DNA from: Serinus canaria
Lineage: Eukaryota; Chordata; Aves; Passeriformes; Fringillidae
Direction: 5' to 3'
NCBI RefSeq assembly: GCF_022539315.1
Contig: NC_066343.1
Coordinates: 37,043,146 to 37,107,145, forward strand
Length of the DNA stretch: 64,000 nucleotides
The position numbers and the translations under genes were made by a program. The notes under the pieces were generated by a model. That model searched no databases and was not told the DNA's origin. It saw nothing but the letters and a program-made list of their open reading frames with translations. Shown in pieces: positions 27,355 through 38,547 of the stretch (position 1 is its first letter; every line of letters starts with the position of its first letter).

Positions 27355-27499
27355 AGAAAATGAATAGCCAATATTTGCGTCATGAAGTGCGGGGTTGTGA
27401 AACCAGCGACCTGAGGAACTTCTGGGAAAAAACCATTGAACAGCAAACTCAGTATCTGCAAAATGAAAAAGAACGTCAGCGAAGAAGCGCTCTGACAAA
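27355..27499 (+). CDS. Candidate coding exon of an unidentified protein
   Basis: A 145-nt block is bounded by a pyrimidine-rich acceptor (TTTTTTCCTTTAG, ending 27354) and a GTGGGT donor (27500-27505); a GTAATC alternative lies 4 bp later. It is open throughout in the frame of the ATG at 27360. The peptide begins KMNSQYLRHEVRGCETSDLR and ends KERQRRSALTK. It is highly charged, with a Q/E/K/R-rich second half (about residues 25-48) typical of an amphipathic or coiled-coil helix. Codon use is more GC-rich at third positions than the flanking DNA. I do not recognise the family. The ATG at 27360 has A at -3, so a first coding exon is possible, but the good acceptor favours an internal exon with 2-nt overhangs at both ends. 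No partner exon was identified with certainty. The call rests on composition and splice sites only. Confidence 0.5.
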
Positions 27500-28462
27500 G
27501 TGGGTAATCTGCATCAAGTAAGAAAGCTTACTTGAGTTTGCATTGTAATTATTTTTCTTTAAAAGGTAATACCAATGCTTAAGTCATGCAATGAAATCTG
27601 AAAGTAATTTAGATTTATAGAAAATATAAAGCTTCCCAAATTATAATGTAATGCTAAGGTATTTAAGTTATGACTTCCTATGATGGGAGAATAATCCACT
27701 TTGGTTCCACAATGAGTCCAAAGCATAGAACTTTCTGAAATTACCAGGACAATATTTAACAGTGCAGACTAGTCTTGAACATAAAGACTTCTGTTCAGAG
27801 CAAAGCTAGCACAGATGTGTACCTGGCCCATATTCTTACTCTGTAGCCTTCCTTTCACTAGCAAATAGTTTGAATTATTTAATTTGTGTATGGTAAATCC
27901 ATTATAAAACAGATGATCCAAGCATACTAACTGAGGCAACCACCATTCATATCCATGTCTACCCTATTCAGTCACATTCCTCTTGATCAGTCACTGCAAG
28001 AAAGAGCAGTCTGCAGCGTGATCAGCACAGTTTTACTTCACATCAACTCTCCATTAGTTGAAGGCATATGCAAAGATATATACTTTTGGTATTTATTATA
28101 TTTTGTCTTGAGGTCACCTAGTGAGAAAGCAATTTCCCACAGCCTTCCTCACAGATCTCTTTGCATTGATACTTGAAAAATTGAAAGCAAGGACAGCCTC
28201 ACATTACTAACCCTGGATGAAGGAACACTAGAATTAGTCTCCATAGTGTTTTATCCACTTGTGACTAAACTAATCTCAATGTTGCAACTTCTCAACTGGG
28301 AAATTCCTCTCTTTTCTATTTGAGTAAGTCTTTCTATGGTACCTAGATACTATCAAAAAGAAAATAAAGGGCCACATATTACTGAAATCTACCTGTTACA
28401 CATCTAACAGAAGCTTTAAGATGTGCAGTGTCTCCAAGACGAGCAGGACAGAGGAGGAGGGA
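27500..28462. other. Non-coding stretch after candidate exon
   Basis: AT-rich unique DNA that would be intron if the exon at 27355 is real. No second exon with convincing splice sites was found. Confidence 0.45.
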
Positions 28463-28607
28463 GGCTGGGGAAGTGCGGGGTGATGTGACCCAGTTAGGGA
28501 GGCTGGGGAAGTGCGGGGTGATGTGACCCAGGGAGGGAGGCTGGGGAAGTGCGGGGTGATGTGACCCAGGGAGGGAGGCTGGGGAAGTGCGGGGTGATGT
28601 GACCCAG
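28463..28607. repeat. 38-bp minisatellite, about 4 copies
   Basis: Copies start at 28463, 28501, 28539 and 28577, exactly 38 bp apart. Each begins GGCTGGGGAAGTGCGGGG and continues TGATGTGACCCAG. Copies 2 and 3 are identical; copy 1 differs only at TTA versus GGG/GGA after CCCAG; copy 4 ends at GACCCAG. The block is GC- and CpG-richer than its surroundings. Because 38 is not a multiple of 3, the proline/serine-rich open frames across it are artefacts of repetition. Confidence 0.96.
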
Positions 28608-29029
28608 CAGGTGGCAGCAGGCAATCTCCAGTGCAGGTGACAAATCACTCTGGCAAGCAGGCACTCGAGAGAGGGCACACTGGAAATGGAGATGAACCAC
28701 AAAGTGCAGGTGATCCCTCACTGGGATTTAAGAGCTTGTCCTGAAGTACCATCCAGCAAAGAGCTCTAAAGTGTCAGGAAAATTTGCATGACAATTGGGA
28801 AAGAGCACCAAAGAATATCATCAGTGGAAAAGATGAAGAGTATAAATCCATTCCGTGTAAAATTATGGGGACAAGCTGATCCATATTTCTGTCCCTAGGC
28901 TCAGAAATGAATGGATGGAGAGGCTGGAAAAACGGATAAAGATGTTGAGGACCCAATCTGAAGACTCATCCAGCTGAAGAGCCCATTCTCATTACACATT
29001 TGGGGGAAAATAAATCTGTTTTGCAGGAA

Positions 29030-29180
29030 AGTGTGATGTAAAAGCTGAAGTCAGTTTTACTCCGCAGCTTAAATGAGCTATAATTAATTAGCTGTCATTG
29101 TTTGAAGTTTCATTTGTGAAATGTCAATTGTTGCTTTCAAGATTATGCATCTGTCCCTCCATTTGATAAACGGAGAATGT
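29030..29180. promoter_or_regulatory. Candidate conserved non-coding element, homeodomain sites
   Basis: The block contains the TAATTAATTA core (29092-29101) inside CTATAATTAATTAGCTG, a CAATTGTTGC segment, ATTATGCAT (octamer-like) and TTTGATAAA. It has no repeats and a balanced composition, and resembles vertebrate enhancers rich in homeodomain, SOX and POU sites. Function and conservation are inferred, not shown. Confidence 0.35.
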
Positions 29181-31579
29181 AGTACTCTGAAGTATTTAAC
29201 CCTAATCAATCATGGTTCACTGAGATGTAGATGCCTGGGAAAAGAGTTTCGTTACACAGTTGAGTTCTGCAAAAGCATTTCCTCAATATTTTAGGTTTCT
29301 GTATAGACTGACTGTAATATAATGAATTTAGATGGTTTAATGTATAGTATAGATTTTAATTTTTTACTCAACACAGCCCAGTGCTAAGGAATATAGGACC
29401 TGCACAATGCCACCACATCCCACTAGTGAAGCCCAGACTGGTGGGAGTTACAGATCCTGGCTGACACATTAGAAGTCCCCTGTTAACTTGTTACCATATA
29501 TGTATTGATAAACAGCTTCTGTGAGACAACAAGAGCTGTAGTTTGTAACTGATTAACCCACATTAACTTAGTCAACCCATATTAGCTAACTTGAGACACT
29601 AGATCAGCATTGTTGGAATAACTTTAAGCTCTGACACTGTTTCTGGTACCTGATCTGGCTTGTCTAGAGGTGAATGGATACCTCTGTTTCACAGAGTAGC
29701 TTCCTTCACTCTCACAGCTGTCTATCATCATGAGAGACAAGCAGGTTCTTTCTTCTAGCACCTTTTCCCTCTAAGACCCAGTAATTATTTTGTAAAGACC
29801 CATACTTTCTGAATTAAGATGTTTTCCTCTTACACATTTGTCTTTAGTCAAAAATGTTTCTTGTTCCCTTCATTAGGAGATGTGGCATTTCTTCCAACAC
29901 TAAGAAAACATTTCAGTTGGCTGGCAAAATCAAATCACTCCCTTTTCAAGATGACTGCTTTGTTGCCACCAAATGATTAGGTTAATGTACTGCAAGACAG
30001 GTTGTTTTGAGCATGCTAAAAACTGTTCCCTGAATCACTTAACCTTTTAGTTCTTTTTTATAAGACTGTTTCATTACCATACTGGTCATTCATATTGCTT
30101 CAAAGTAAAGAAGATTTGAATTGCCAGTGAGGCAAGAAGAGAAAAATAGAAGGGCTTGGAGTTTTAAATTATGTAGAAAATTTGCTCTTCTTAAATCAGA
30201 ACAAAAATTTGAAGTGTTATTTTTTTTCCCTCTTTATCTATCACCTTTTAAATCCACTTTTGTGCATCCCAAGGCCAAACAAAATTTATTATGTGAATTT
30301 GAACATGTAAATAATGCTTAGAAATGCTGAGGAATTAATAAAATCATGAAAAAAATTATGACCTTGGAGCACTAGTTCAGAAATCAAGGTGTCAGCAGGT
30401 ATGTCCCCAAACCTAAGAGCAGAGTTTGCCAAACACCAGAGAAAAGCTGCTAAGCCCATGTTCTTTGGTTTATTTTTATTTTTAAACAATTTTAAATGGA
30501 ACATCAACTGTGAATATGAAGGATCACAGCATAATTGCAATAAAGCTGTGCTCAGGAAAACAACCACCAGATAGTGCCACAACTTTATACTGGGATTTAG
30601 TAAAAAAGTAGATTTCTTTGAAAATGTCAGTTAAGACATTTCAATTCTCCCATCCCCTGTCTATGCCTGGTGCTTACTGAAGCTCCAGTCCAACTCCATC
30701 ATTAAACAGTTTGGGAGTTTATATCATTTTGCCTGAAATTACAGCTTGAGCTGAGCTAAGGGAAACATTTTCCAGTCTCTCACTCTCTGTGTAAGTTATG
30801 GCACAAATAAGGAGATGCAAAACAGGTAGTCAGAGTTGGCATATTTTAAAAACTAAAGCCATAGCCCTGGAATAAACTTTTGTTTGCTTCTCATATAGTT
30901 TAGATGCTTCTTACTACTCCCCTCATAAATGAGGAAAAACCATAGAGAGATGGGAAGAAAAATGTGCCAGGAAGTGACTTCCACCCCAGTTCCTCATTGC
31001 TCATGCATGGTTATGTGGTCATTTAAGAAAGCTCTGGAATAAGTCCCTATCAAGCTAGAACACCCTAAAATCATCTCTTTAAAATGACAAAAAGGAACTT
31101 ATTTTTTACAGAACATGTCTATTCCAGCTCAAAGCCAAGAAGAGATCTGTAAATATGTTTCCAGAATTAAGCCAATTTCCTTTGAGATTTATAATTCAAC
31201 CTCTAGTGTTCAGATTAATTATTTCAGGCTCAGTTTCCACAGTGCTAGATTCAGGACTTTGGGCCATATAATCTTCATTTATTTGAATAGTAACAACATG
31301 TTTTCATTCAAAATCCACCAGGATTACGCAGGGGTAATCTACTTAGGAGTTTTGTAAGTTACCACACAAAAAAAATACATATTCAAAAAATAAATATAAT
31401 CTAGAGTTAATGAGCAAAAATAAAGAGTGTGAAAGCATGAAAATTTAAATCTAAGTGTCAAGTAACAATCTTAGCAGAAGCTAGAGTAGACTCCAGGATA
31501 AAAGTGGTTCTGGCAAATTTAAAACAAAAATAATAGTATTTTTTCTACCTTGAAGGTCACAAGAGAAATTAAGAGGAGG

Positions 31580-31601
31580 CAAAAAACAAAACAAAACAAA
31601 A
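31580..31601. repeat. (CAAAA)n short tandem repeat
   Basis: About four CAAAA units, flanked by an A-rich lead-in. Confidence 0.85.
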
Positions 31602-32344
31602 TATCCCAATACCTGTGAGACTCAGAAATAAGCCACGACATTATAGAAAAGACTAGAGAAACATTACTGTAGGACTGGAAAAATCATCGACTAAAACCTA
31701 ATAAAATTAGCTGGGTTTTATAAAATTATTATGGCTAGAGAGGATGCTTAGGTGCTCTTCAGACAATTTTCCATGAATATGCAGTTTCAGTGCAGTGCAT
31801 TATTCAACTAAACAGTTTAACCTTAACTCAAATATTTACAAAAATAGCTTCTTGAACTCACACTTCATGTCTTTTGATTTTGGGTTTTTTCTATCCAGAT
31901 TTTCACATTGCTTTTGAGTGTGACAGCAAGAGATTTTGAGTTATGCCAACCTGATTTTATTAGCTTTGCAATTAAAATGTGGTAGATACTTGCTTGTCTT
32001 CCTAGTTTTCATTATTTTGACACTCCTTTGCTTCATCCTGACACTGAGCAGCAAGAAAATGCATGTCACTTTCTCATTACCAATGCATGATACAGAACAT
32101 TTTGGAAAAGCTTGCAACAGTGACAAAAGTTAAATGTAGTAAGACTTTACCATTCTCTGAAGTAAACATTAAACATTCACCACCCAGATCCCTTTAAATA
32201 GAATTTATGGTAAGTATGCTCCGTGTTAGCACAAGAGTGACAGATGCTCCATTTTAGTCATATTAATGATCCTCCTAGTGTATGGATGAGGGCTGACAGC
32301 TGTGAAGAATGACTCTGTCAGTAACTCAACAGACTTCTTAGCAG

Positions 32345-32375
32345 TTTAGCCCAAACTGACACAGTTTGGGCTAAA
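32345..32375. repeat. Perfect 13-bp inverted repeat with 5-base loop
   Basis: TTTAGCCCAAACT (32345-32357) and AGTTTGGGCTAAA (32363-32375) are exact reverse complements, separated by GACAC. They would form a stable hairpin in DNA or RNA. No transposase or known MITE family is visible next to it. Confidence 0.95.
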
Positions 32376-33711
32376 TACACTTCTTCACTCAGGAATCCTT
32401 TCTGCTCAATGTCTTTCTTTAACCAAGGATCTCCTCTCTGTAGGTCTCTAATTGGGGAGCAAATAAGCATAACACAGCCACTGCAGCCAGATTTTGATTT
32501 CGAACAATTGTCACAGGTCAGCTGCATCACCCAGCAGGTTGTCTTCAGCATGACACCCAAAGATTTGGTGCTTCCTATTATACAGCTATCTGTGCAGCTA
32601 TGCCTCTTTGGGCTTCTAGCCACATTCATTGGAGAGGGAGTTGATGTATTGGCCAGTTCTGAGGTGCCTGAAGTGGCCAGCAGTAAAATAAATCCACCAT
32701 ACAATACCAAGTTCACCTCCAATGTTCTGTGTTTAGTGTAAATTAATTTCAGCCAAGATGAAATTGCACTCTAGAAAAGCCTACAGGCTACCTCAGTCAT
32801 TGATCCTATACACAAGCAATGTGAAAGATAATCCTAGGCACATAGAGCTCACTGTGTAAACAGTACAGAAACAGTGGAGGGGGAGTGGAAAGATGGGCCA
32901 GAGCCAGGAGTCAGGAAAGAGCCATGGTACCTGTGTTGGGTACAAAGTCAAGGCCCAGTTGCTCTACACAGATAACATGATCCACTATGCAGCACAGCAG
33001 CCCAGTGCTTCAGCTGGAACTGAAATCCATAGATAATTTCTTCTAAGAAACAGATCTGAAAAATAAAACATGCTGCACTGGTCTAGGAAAGGTGCCAGAG
33101 CTGTGGTAAAATATACAACATGTCAAGAGAATCATGCAACTGGATTCTCACCTCAAAAGTCTGGAGGGGCAAGTTAACTGTAGGAAGAGGAAAGACTAAG
33201 AGGAAATGTCTTAAAATAAAGAGTTTTGAGGAGTTTTGAGGCCTAATGTTGATCACAAGACTTATTGCTAGGAACTCATCTCTCACCATTCTAGGTTACA
33301 CATGGAACCTCTCCCAGGCATGACTGCTGGTGTCAGCCAACCCTCACGCATGTTAACAACACATGATCTGCAGTCACTGCTCCACAGAAGTTACTTTAGA
33401 GATTGGTGTGGACCCTAAGTCAGAGCATTGTGTGAGTTTCCCTACACTCACACAAGACATTTCCATATGATAAAAACTGCAGTCACCCTCTTCTTGCATG
33501 AAGACAACCCAATTTGGATCAAACTTATCTAACAGCCTACATGCAGGACTTGTTATGGAGTTCTTAAGTTTCAAGGCCGATGAGAAATGTGCATATCTGT
33601 TACAATATATGTCAAAATATAGACAGCTTTTTGAATGGCCTTTGGATTTATGGGTCTGTTTTAATGCCACTTCAGATGAGAATCCCATCATTCTAAGAAT
33701 GGCCCTGTGTG

Positions 33712-34471
33712 TCAGGGCAACCCCCGTATTGATACAGGCTGGCCGGGGGGTGTTGTGTCTGAGAGGCCCTGCCAAGAAGAATTTGGGCATGCTGGAGAAT
33801 GGAAAAATGGACATGAGTCATCAATGTGCATTTACAATCCAGAAAGTCAGCTGCACCAAAAGCAGCATGGTCAGCAGGGCGATGGAGGAGATTCTGCCAC
33901 TCTCCTCAGTCTAGTGCAAGCCTACCTGGAACACTGCATCCAGCTCTGGGGCTCCCATACAGGGAAATTTGTTAGAGCCTGTCTAGAGGAGACCACAAAG
34001 ATGGTCACAGGAGTGGTCACAGGAGCACCTCTCCTATGAAAACAGGCTGAGAGAGTTCGGACTGTTCAGCCTGGAACATCCTGCTCTTTCATCCTCCAGA
34101 AAGAGCAGGATGGAGCTTATTAGTATTTAAAGGGGACTTATGAGAAAGATGGAAGGAGACTTCCTACCATGGTCTGTAGTGACAGGACAAGGGGCAATGG
34201 TTTCAAACTGAAAGAAGGTAGATATAGATTGTACATGATAATGAGTTTGCTTTTTTGGGGTTTTTTTAGTGAGGGTCATGAGGTACTGAAATACATTGCC
34301 CAGAATGGTGGTGGGTACCCCATCACAGAAAGTGTTCAAGGTTTGGTTGAATGGGGCTTTGAGTAAGTGGAAGATGTCCTGCCTGTGAGAAAGGGGTTGG
34401 AACAGATGATCCTTAGAGATAAATCCAGCCAATCTATGCATCTATGATTCTGTGATTTTCTGATTCTATAA
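33712..34471 (+). mobile_element. CR1 LINE 3' portion, 5'-truncated
   Basis: The copy begins in the C-terminal part of CR1 ORF2. Residues like AKKNLGMLENGKMDMSHQCA and VSRAMEEILPL (frame from 33498) pass by frameshift into SLVQAYLEHCIQLWGSHTGK (frame from 33707). This follows the conserved order 'EKDLGVLVDEKLDMS', 'ILPLYSALVRPHLEYC.QLW'. The segment with CACCTCTCCTATGA then GCTGAGAGAGTTCGGACTG gives the 'LEHLSYEDRLRELGLF' region. A 3' untranslated end follows with GGACAAGGGGCAATGGTTTC and GGGGTTGGAACAGATGATCC, then a tail of TCTATGATTCTGTGATT units (34440-34471). Frameshifts and stops show it is dead. Confidence 0.92.
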
Positions 34472-36559
34472 TTAGAGCAAAGACAGCACAGTGCCTGCAG
34501 TAAGAAGGGAAAATCAAATTACAGTACCGAAAGACATTCTCTGTTGGTGAGCCTCCAGAGAAGACAGCTGTGCTGCACTTACCTCACAGCTCTTTATGTT
34601 TAAGCCTTGCATTTTCAGGGCAATTCTCTGTTGACAACCTGCTGTCTATAGCTGCTGGTAGCCATTTGGAGAGTTAGCCCTTTACAGGAAGGGTTTATAA
34701 AATGCTGTCACAGGATACCCTACTTACATTCCATAACTTACTCTTCTGCCAACACAATTATTTTCTAATGAACAAGTATGATATCCTCAACCAACCCTAC
34801 ACAATTCACCCTAGAAAATTCATCCAACTTTTAGGATATATGTCACTAATGTGAGCTACCAGAGCGTTACTCACAAGTGAAAAAATCCCTCAGCCTTTCA
34901 TCCTTTTCTTGTAACCATTTTCTTTTTAGTGAACAGAGTGCACAAGATCTATGTAGCTGCTTTAAAAGCATTGAACCTTTCCCAGAGGCTTGTTTTAATT
35001 CCCATCTCTCTCCTTGCACATATTCCTTTTTGCAGTCTCACCACTGTTCTTTGTCAGAGGATTCAATGCAGTAGCCCTGATGTCAGAGGTCACTGGCGAC
35101 GTTTACTCTGAGATTTGAGTGCTTTGTATTTGTGACCCTTTATCCCTCCTCTGCTTCAGGAAGGAGAATGAACAAAACCACCAAGCAGACTAATAGCAAC
35201 CTGCCAACATTCACGGTATGAAATAGAGCTGGTTTTGAATTGCAAAACTGGTAGAGACTTTTCAGGCACTGACTGACTGCTTTAAAATGCACATACTATC
35301 TCTAAAAGCAGGAAGCAGACACAAAGTGTTTAAACAGTTTTTCTTCTCTTTATCCCAGGATGAAAGTTTAATACCAAATCCTATCCCAGAACAAATTTTC
35401 ATGGAGGACTAACAAAATCTTTTGAAATGATGGGATTATAATAGAAATGCTGACTCAGCCTTACCCATGGACAGTAAAGAGCACTGCTGGTGTAATTATT
35501 GAATGCAACCTATCATCTTCACGGTGCTTTAAGTCAAAAGGAAAATGAGAGATTTTGCATAATGCTGAAAATCTATAAGGGCTTTGATGTCATTCTAATC
35601 CTACACTAACAGTTCATTTAATGTCCAAGTGATGTGAATGAAACTTCATAAGATGCTTAAGGTTATTACAATTAGAAAGTGGAGACCAGAAGCCAGGTGG
35701 GAAAAAAATCCTATCTCTATTTGACTTGATTTACCTAGATTAAAGCCTGTTGTGAGAATATTTAAGCACTGTTTCATGATTTAGATATTCTTTTAAAGTG
35801 GAGGCATGGGTAGTCTACTGAAAAAGAAATGTGAGTTGAAATCAGCCTACAAAAAACCTGCAAATAATGTTTGCAGGTTGTCAATAGGCAGTGCAACACT
35901 GAGGGTCAAATCTTGGGATAGTGTCTTTGCCCACAGTGAGTAGCTTCAAAGATGAGGATCAACTGAGTCAAAAGCAAGAGCAGTGGGATTCAGTGGGTTG
36001 TGAAATGATCCCATGAATTGTATCATCTGTCCCACCAAAAAGGAACACTGCAAAGGGTTCTTCAGTGCTCACTAGAGCTACACATGTACATGTTTGCATA
36101 CTGAGACAGTACCAAAAGCCCTGGGCACCTGAATTTGGAATTCATATATAACACAACAGGCCAAAGATTAACAAGGAGAGGTGAGTTAGAAATACAAAGG
36201 CTTTTTTACAGCTCTTGGGGACCTCCTGACCTGAGAGAATACAGAGACTTTTTGTCCCAAGTAATATACATTGTGAAAAGGAGCAGCTGGACTCATGAGG
36301 ATGCTGTACAGCACAGCCCCTCAACAAGAGAGCCTATTTGCTCCATGAATGTCTCTCAGTCCCCAGTCATTTCCTTATTGCAGGATTCTCAAGGAGAGCT
36401 TTGCTTTGATTCTTAAGATTTCACTTCACTAAATGGAAATCTTGGAGAGCCAGAAGATCAGTCTTTTCCTAAAAATTCCTCAAAGCAAGATCCATGGACT
36501 CAATTTAACAAGTAACTGAGCAGGCAACCACTACTTGACATGAGTCTTGCCCTCCCCTC
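34472..36559. other. Non-coding stretch with one weak exon candidate
   Basis: AT-rich unique DNA. A possible small exon at 35160-35215 is listed separately. A 12-bp self-palindrome ACATGTACATGT lies at 36082-36093. A 93-codon frame at 36135-36416 has no recognisable domain. Confidence 0.45.
35160..35215 (+). CDS. Weak candidate small exon
   Basis: A 56-nt block follows a good acceptor (CCCTCCTCTGCTTCAG, ending 35159) and precedes a GTATGA donor (35216-35221). One frame reads RRMNKTTKQTNSNLPTFT. The peptide is polar and not recognised. Chance pairing of an acceptor and a donor at this spacing is common, so this is a low-confidence candidate. Confidence 0.15.
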
Positions 36560-36971
36560 TACTCTACTAATCTACTCACCTCCCTCCTTGTGCTGGCAGA
36601 GCTGCTGGAGAGGCTGTCTACAGAAGCAAGCCAGAGAGCACATCGTGCTGAAATAAACAGATATACATAACAGATATACATATATTTTTGCTCAGGTGGT
36701 TTATGACAGATCTGGTCCCTGATGTTTTTCTATCCCTGGTCACATACTTGCACAGGAGACAAAAGAGGCCCGACAGAGTGGCTGATGAAGACCAGAGCTG
36801 AAAAGGAAATCCTGGCTAGTCAACGCAGACTCTGATCTGCCCATGCCCAACCTATTTAACACGCTAACTCTCCAGACTGTTTCAATAAAAAGCACTTCAT
36901 TAATAAATGTTTCACGTACTCAAAAAACAAAACAAAAAAAACCAAAAAAAAAAACCAAACAAACAAAAAAT
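36560..36971 (+). other. Possible retroposed 3' end with A-rich tail
   Basis: Three AATAAA signals occur: near 36653 (GAAATAAACAG), near 36884 (CAATAAAAAG) and near 36902 (TTAATAAATG). The last two lie 20-40 bp before a 51-bp A-rich tract (36921-36971, A interrupted by C). Poly(A) signals followed by an A tract are what a retroposed transcript 3' end looks like. No parent gene is recognised and no target-site duplication was identified, so simple low-complexity DNA is an equally good reading. Confidence 0.25.
36921..36971. repeat. A-rich tract with C interruptions
   Basis: Runs of 3-11 A separated by single or double C over 51 bp; low-complexity DNA. Confidence 0.9.
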
Positions 36972-38532
36972 AATGCTACCAAACAGTAACACACCTATAA
37001 TTCAGATAGTGATTTGTAATTATAGTCTCAAAGCATTTACCAATGAGAATTGTTACCTCATTCTTTCACTGTTAGGGAGAATGTGGTGGGGAATAGTTGT
37101 GTTTTAAGGCGCATAACCTCTCAGTGGTGTAGTTGGTTATAGCTGAAGCTCTGCACAGTACACCAGCCTTCTATCCATGAGGAAACAGAGCCTGCTTGCT
37201 AAATACAATCAAAATGCATGCAAAATGGCCAAAACATTGCAGACTTATAGCAGGTATGGCTTTGGCTCATTTTTAAACCACATGTCCCAGAACTATGGTT
37301 TACTCCAATAATTGTTTCCCAGCAAATCTGTCCTGGACAAGTTCTTCAATTCTCTTTAAATCCATGTTTCATTCCCATGATCAGATGAGGAAAAACAGGA
37401 TTTTCCCATTATTGCTTTTGCAATCTAAGCCCTCCATATTTTGGGGGCAAAACAACTAAAAAAATCAAATCCAGCGTATATACAACACAGAGCTAACAAT
37501 CCTTTGTAAAAATTGATACAGGGTAAATTTTTTGAAGACTGTCTATGGAACAGCTTAGTTGGAAACTCACAGTTTTGGGCATCTTCTGTACAAAGCATTT
37601 ATTCATCCAATACCTGTTCACATCAAAATTCAAGAAAGGAGCCATCAAGTCAGAGACTATTATATTAAAACAAATAATCCTTCTTTACATAAAAGTTATG
37701 AACACCACAAATTACTTTCATTGTTATGATGACATTGATCTCTTCTTCTATAATTTATTTTGATTCAAGAGCAATATTTTTTCAAGAAAATGGAAATAAA
37801 GCTTCTCAACTTCACAGTAGAAATTATCTGAAATAGTCTTTGCTTTACCTGAGTAGATTGGCTCTCAGGAGCAAAAGATTGCCTTGTAGCGCAATATTGA
37901 TATAAGGGTTTTCTACTTTTGTAGCTTCAGCTGAGCTGGAAAAATGATCTAGCTAAGTATGATGCTACTAGCTTTTCCTCAGAACACCAATTGCTGAAAC
38001 TCAGCTTGGACTTGTGTCTCATTTAATTTGTTCTTTTTTCTTCCAAAGGCTCAGGAGACCCAACATGCTGAACCAAAAAAGATTAGATTAAGATATGTGA
38101 GATCAAAACACAGCAGTTACATGACCTGAACTGTTTCCAAAACCTCTGTCATTTTAGCCTAAATGTTCCCCTAGATGTCCAAAGTTCTTCCACTGGACTG
38201 CTCAGAACTGGCCCAGCCTAAGCCATCAGGCACTTCACTCATGCCTCAGCCAGGTATGAATATAGGCAACGCAGTAAACAGGACCAGTGTGGGCAGCATA
38301 TTTCTCACAGGGGCCAGAATGAGCCCCTTTCCTGAAGAACATAGTGGAGACACAATACCAGCTTGGACAGAAGGGATTCCGAACAAACATACAAAGAAAA
38401 ACCTGTCCATTTCATTAGTTGAGGGACTATGTCTAACAGTTATGGCAAATTCTCAGTTATGGCAAATTCTCAGATATGAGAAGATACAGATTTTCCTCAG
38501 CAGATTCCTGACTAGATTTCCCCTGTGGAATT
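36972..38532. other. Non-coding stretch, no gene seen
   Basis: It holds a 17-bp tandem duplication (CAGTTATGGCAAATTCT at 38437-38453 and 38454-38470). A 119-codon open frame (38175-38534) runs into the following A tract; it has no recognised domain. Confidence 0.45.
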
Positions 38533-38547
38533 AAAAAAAAAAAAAAA
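38533..38547. repeat. A15 homopolymer
   Basis: Fifteen uninterrupted A residues. The sequence before it has no AATAAA in the last 30 bp, which weakens a retroposed-tail reading. Confidence 0.95.

Larger units (their letters stand above)
28608..33711. other. Non-coding stretch with candidate conserved block
   Basis: Apart from the candidate enhancer at 29030-29180, a CAAAA run (31580-31601) and an inverted repeat (32345-32375), I see AT-rich unique DNA. Open frames of 110 and 134 codons overlap on opposite strands at 32318-32741; neither has a recognisable domain. Confidence 0.5.

Noticed and set aside
28379..28721. Proline-rich 107- and 75-codon minus-strand frames
   Set aside because: They read through the 38-bp minisatellite in shifting frames and are repeat artefacts.
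31095..31357. Acceptor-like TTATTTTTTACAG followed by an 80-codon frame
   Set aside because: The peptide is not recognised and no donor fits; pyrimidine-rich acceptor look-alikes are frequent in AT-rich DNA.
32318..32741. Overlapping 134-codon (minus) and 110-codon (plus) frames
   Set aside because: No recognised domain, opposing strands, and length expected by chance in six frames of this window.
33374..33914. Open frames of 146 (minus) and 138 (plus) codons overlapping
   Set aside because: The plus frame's second half is CR1 ORF2 and the minus frame is its shadow plus flank. Length is near the chance maximum for 64 kb.
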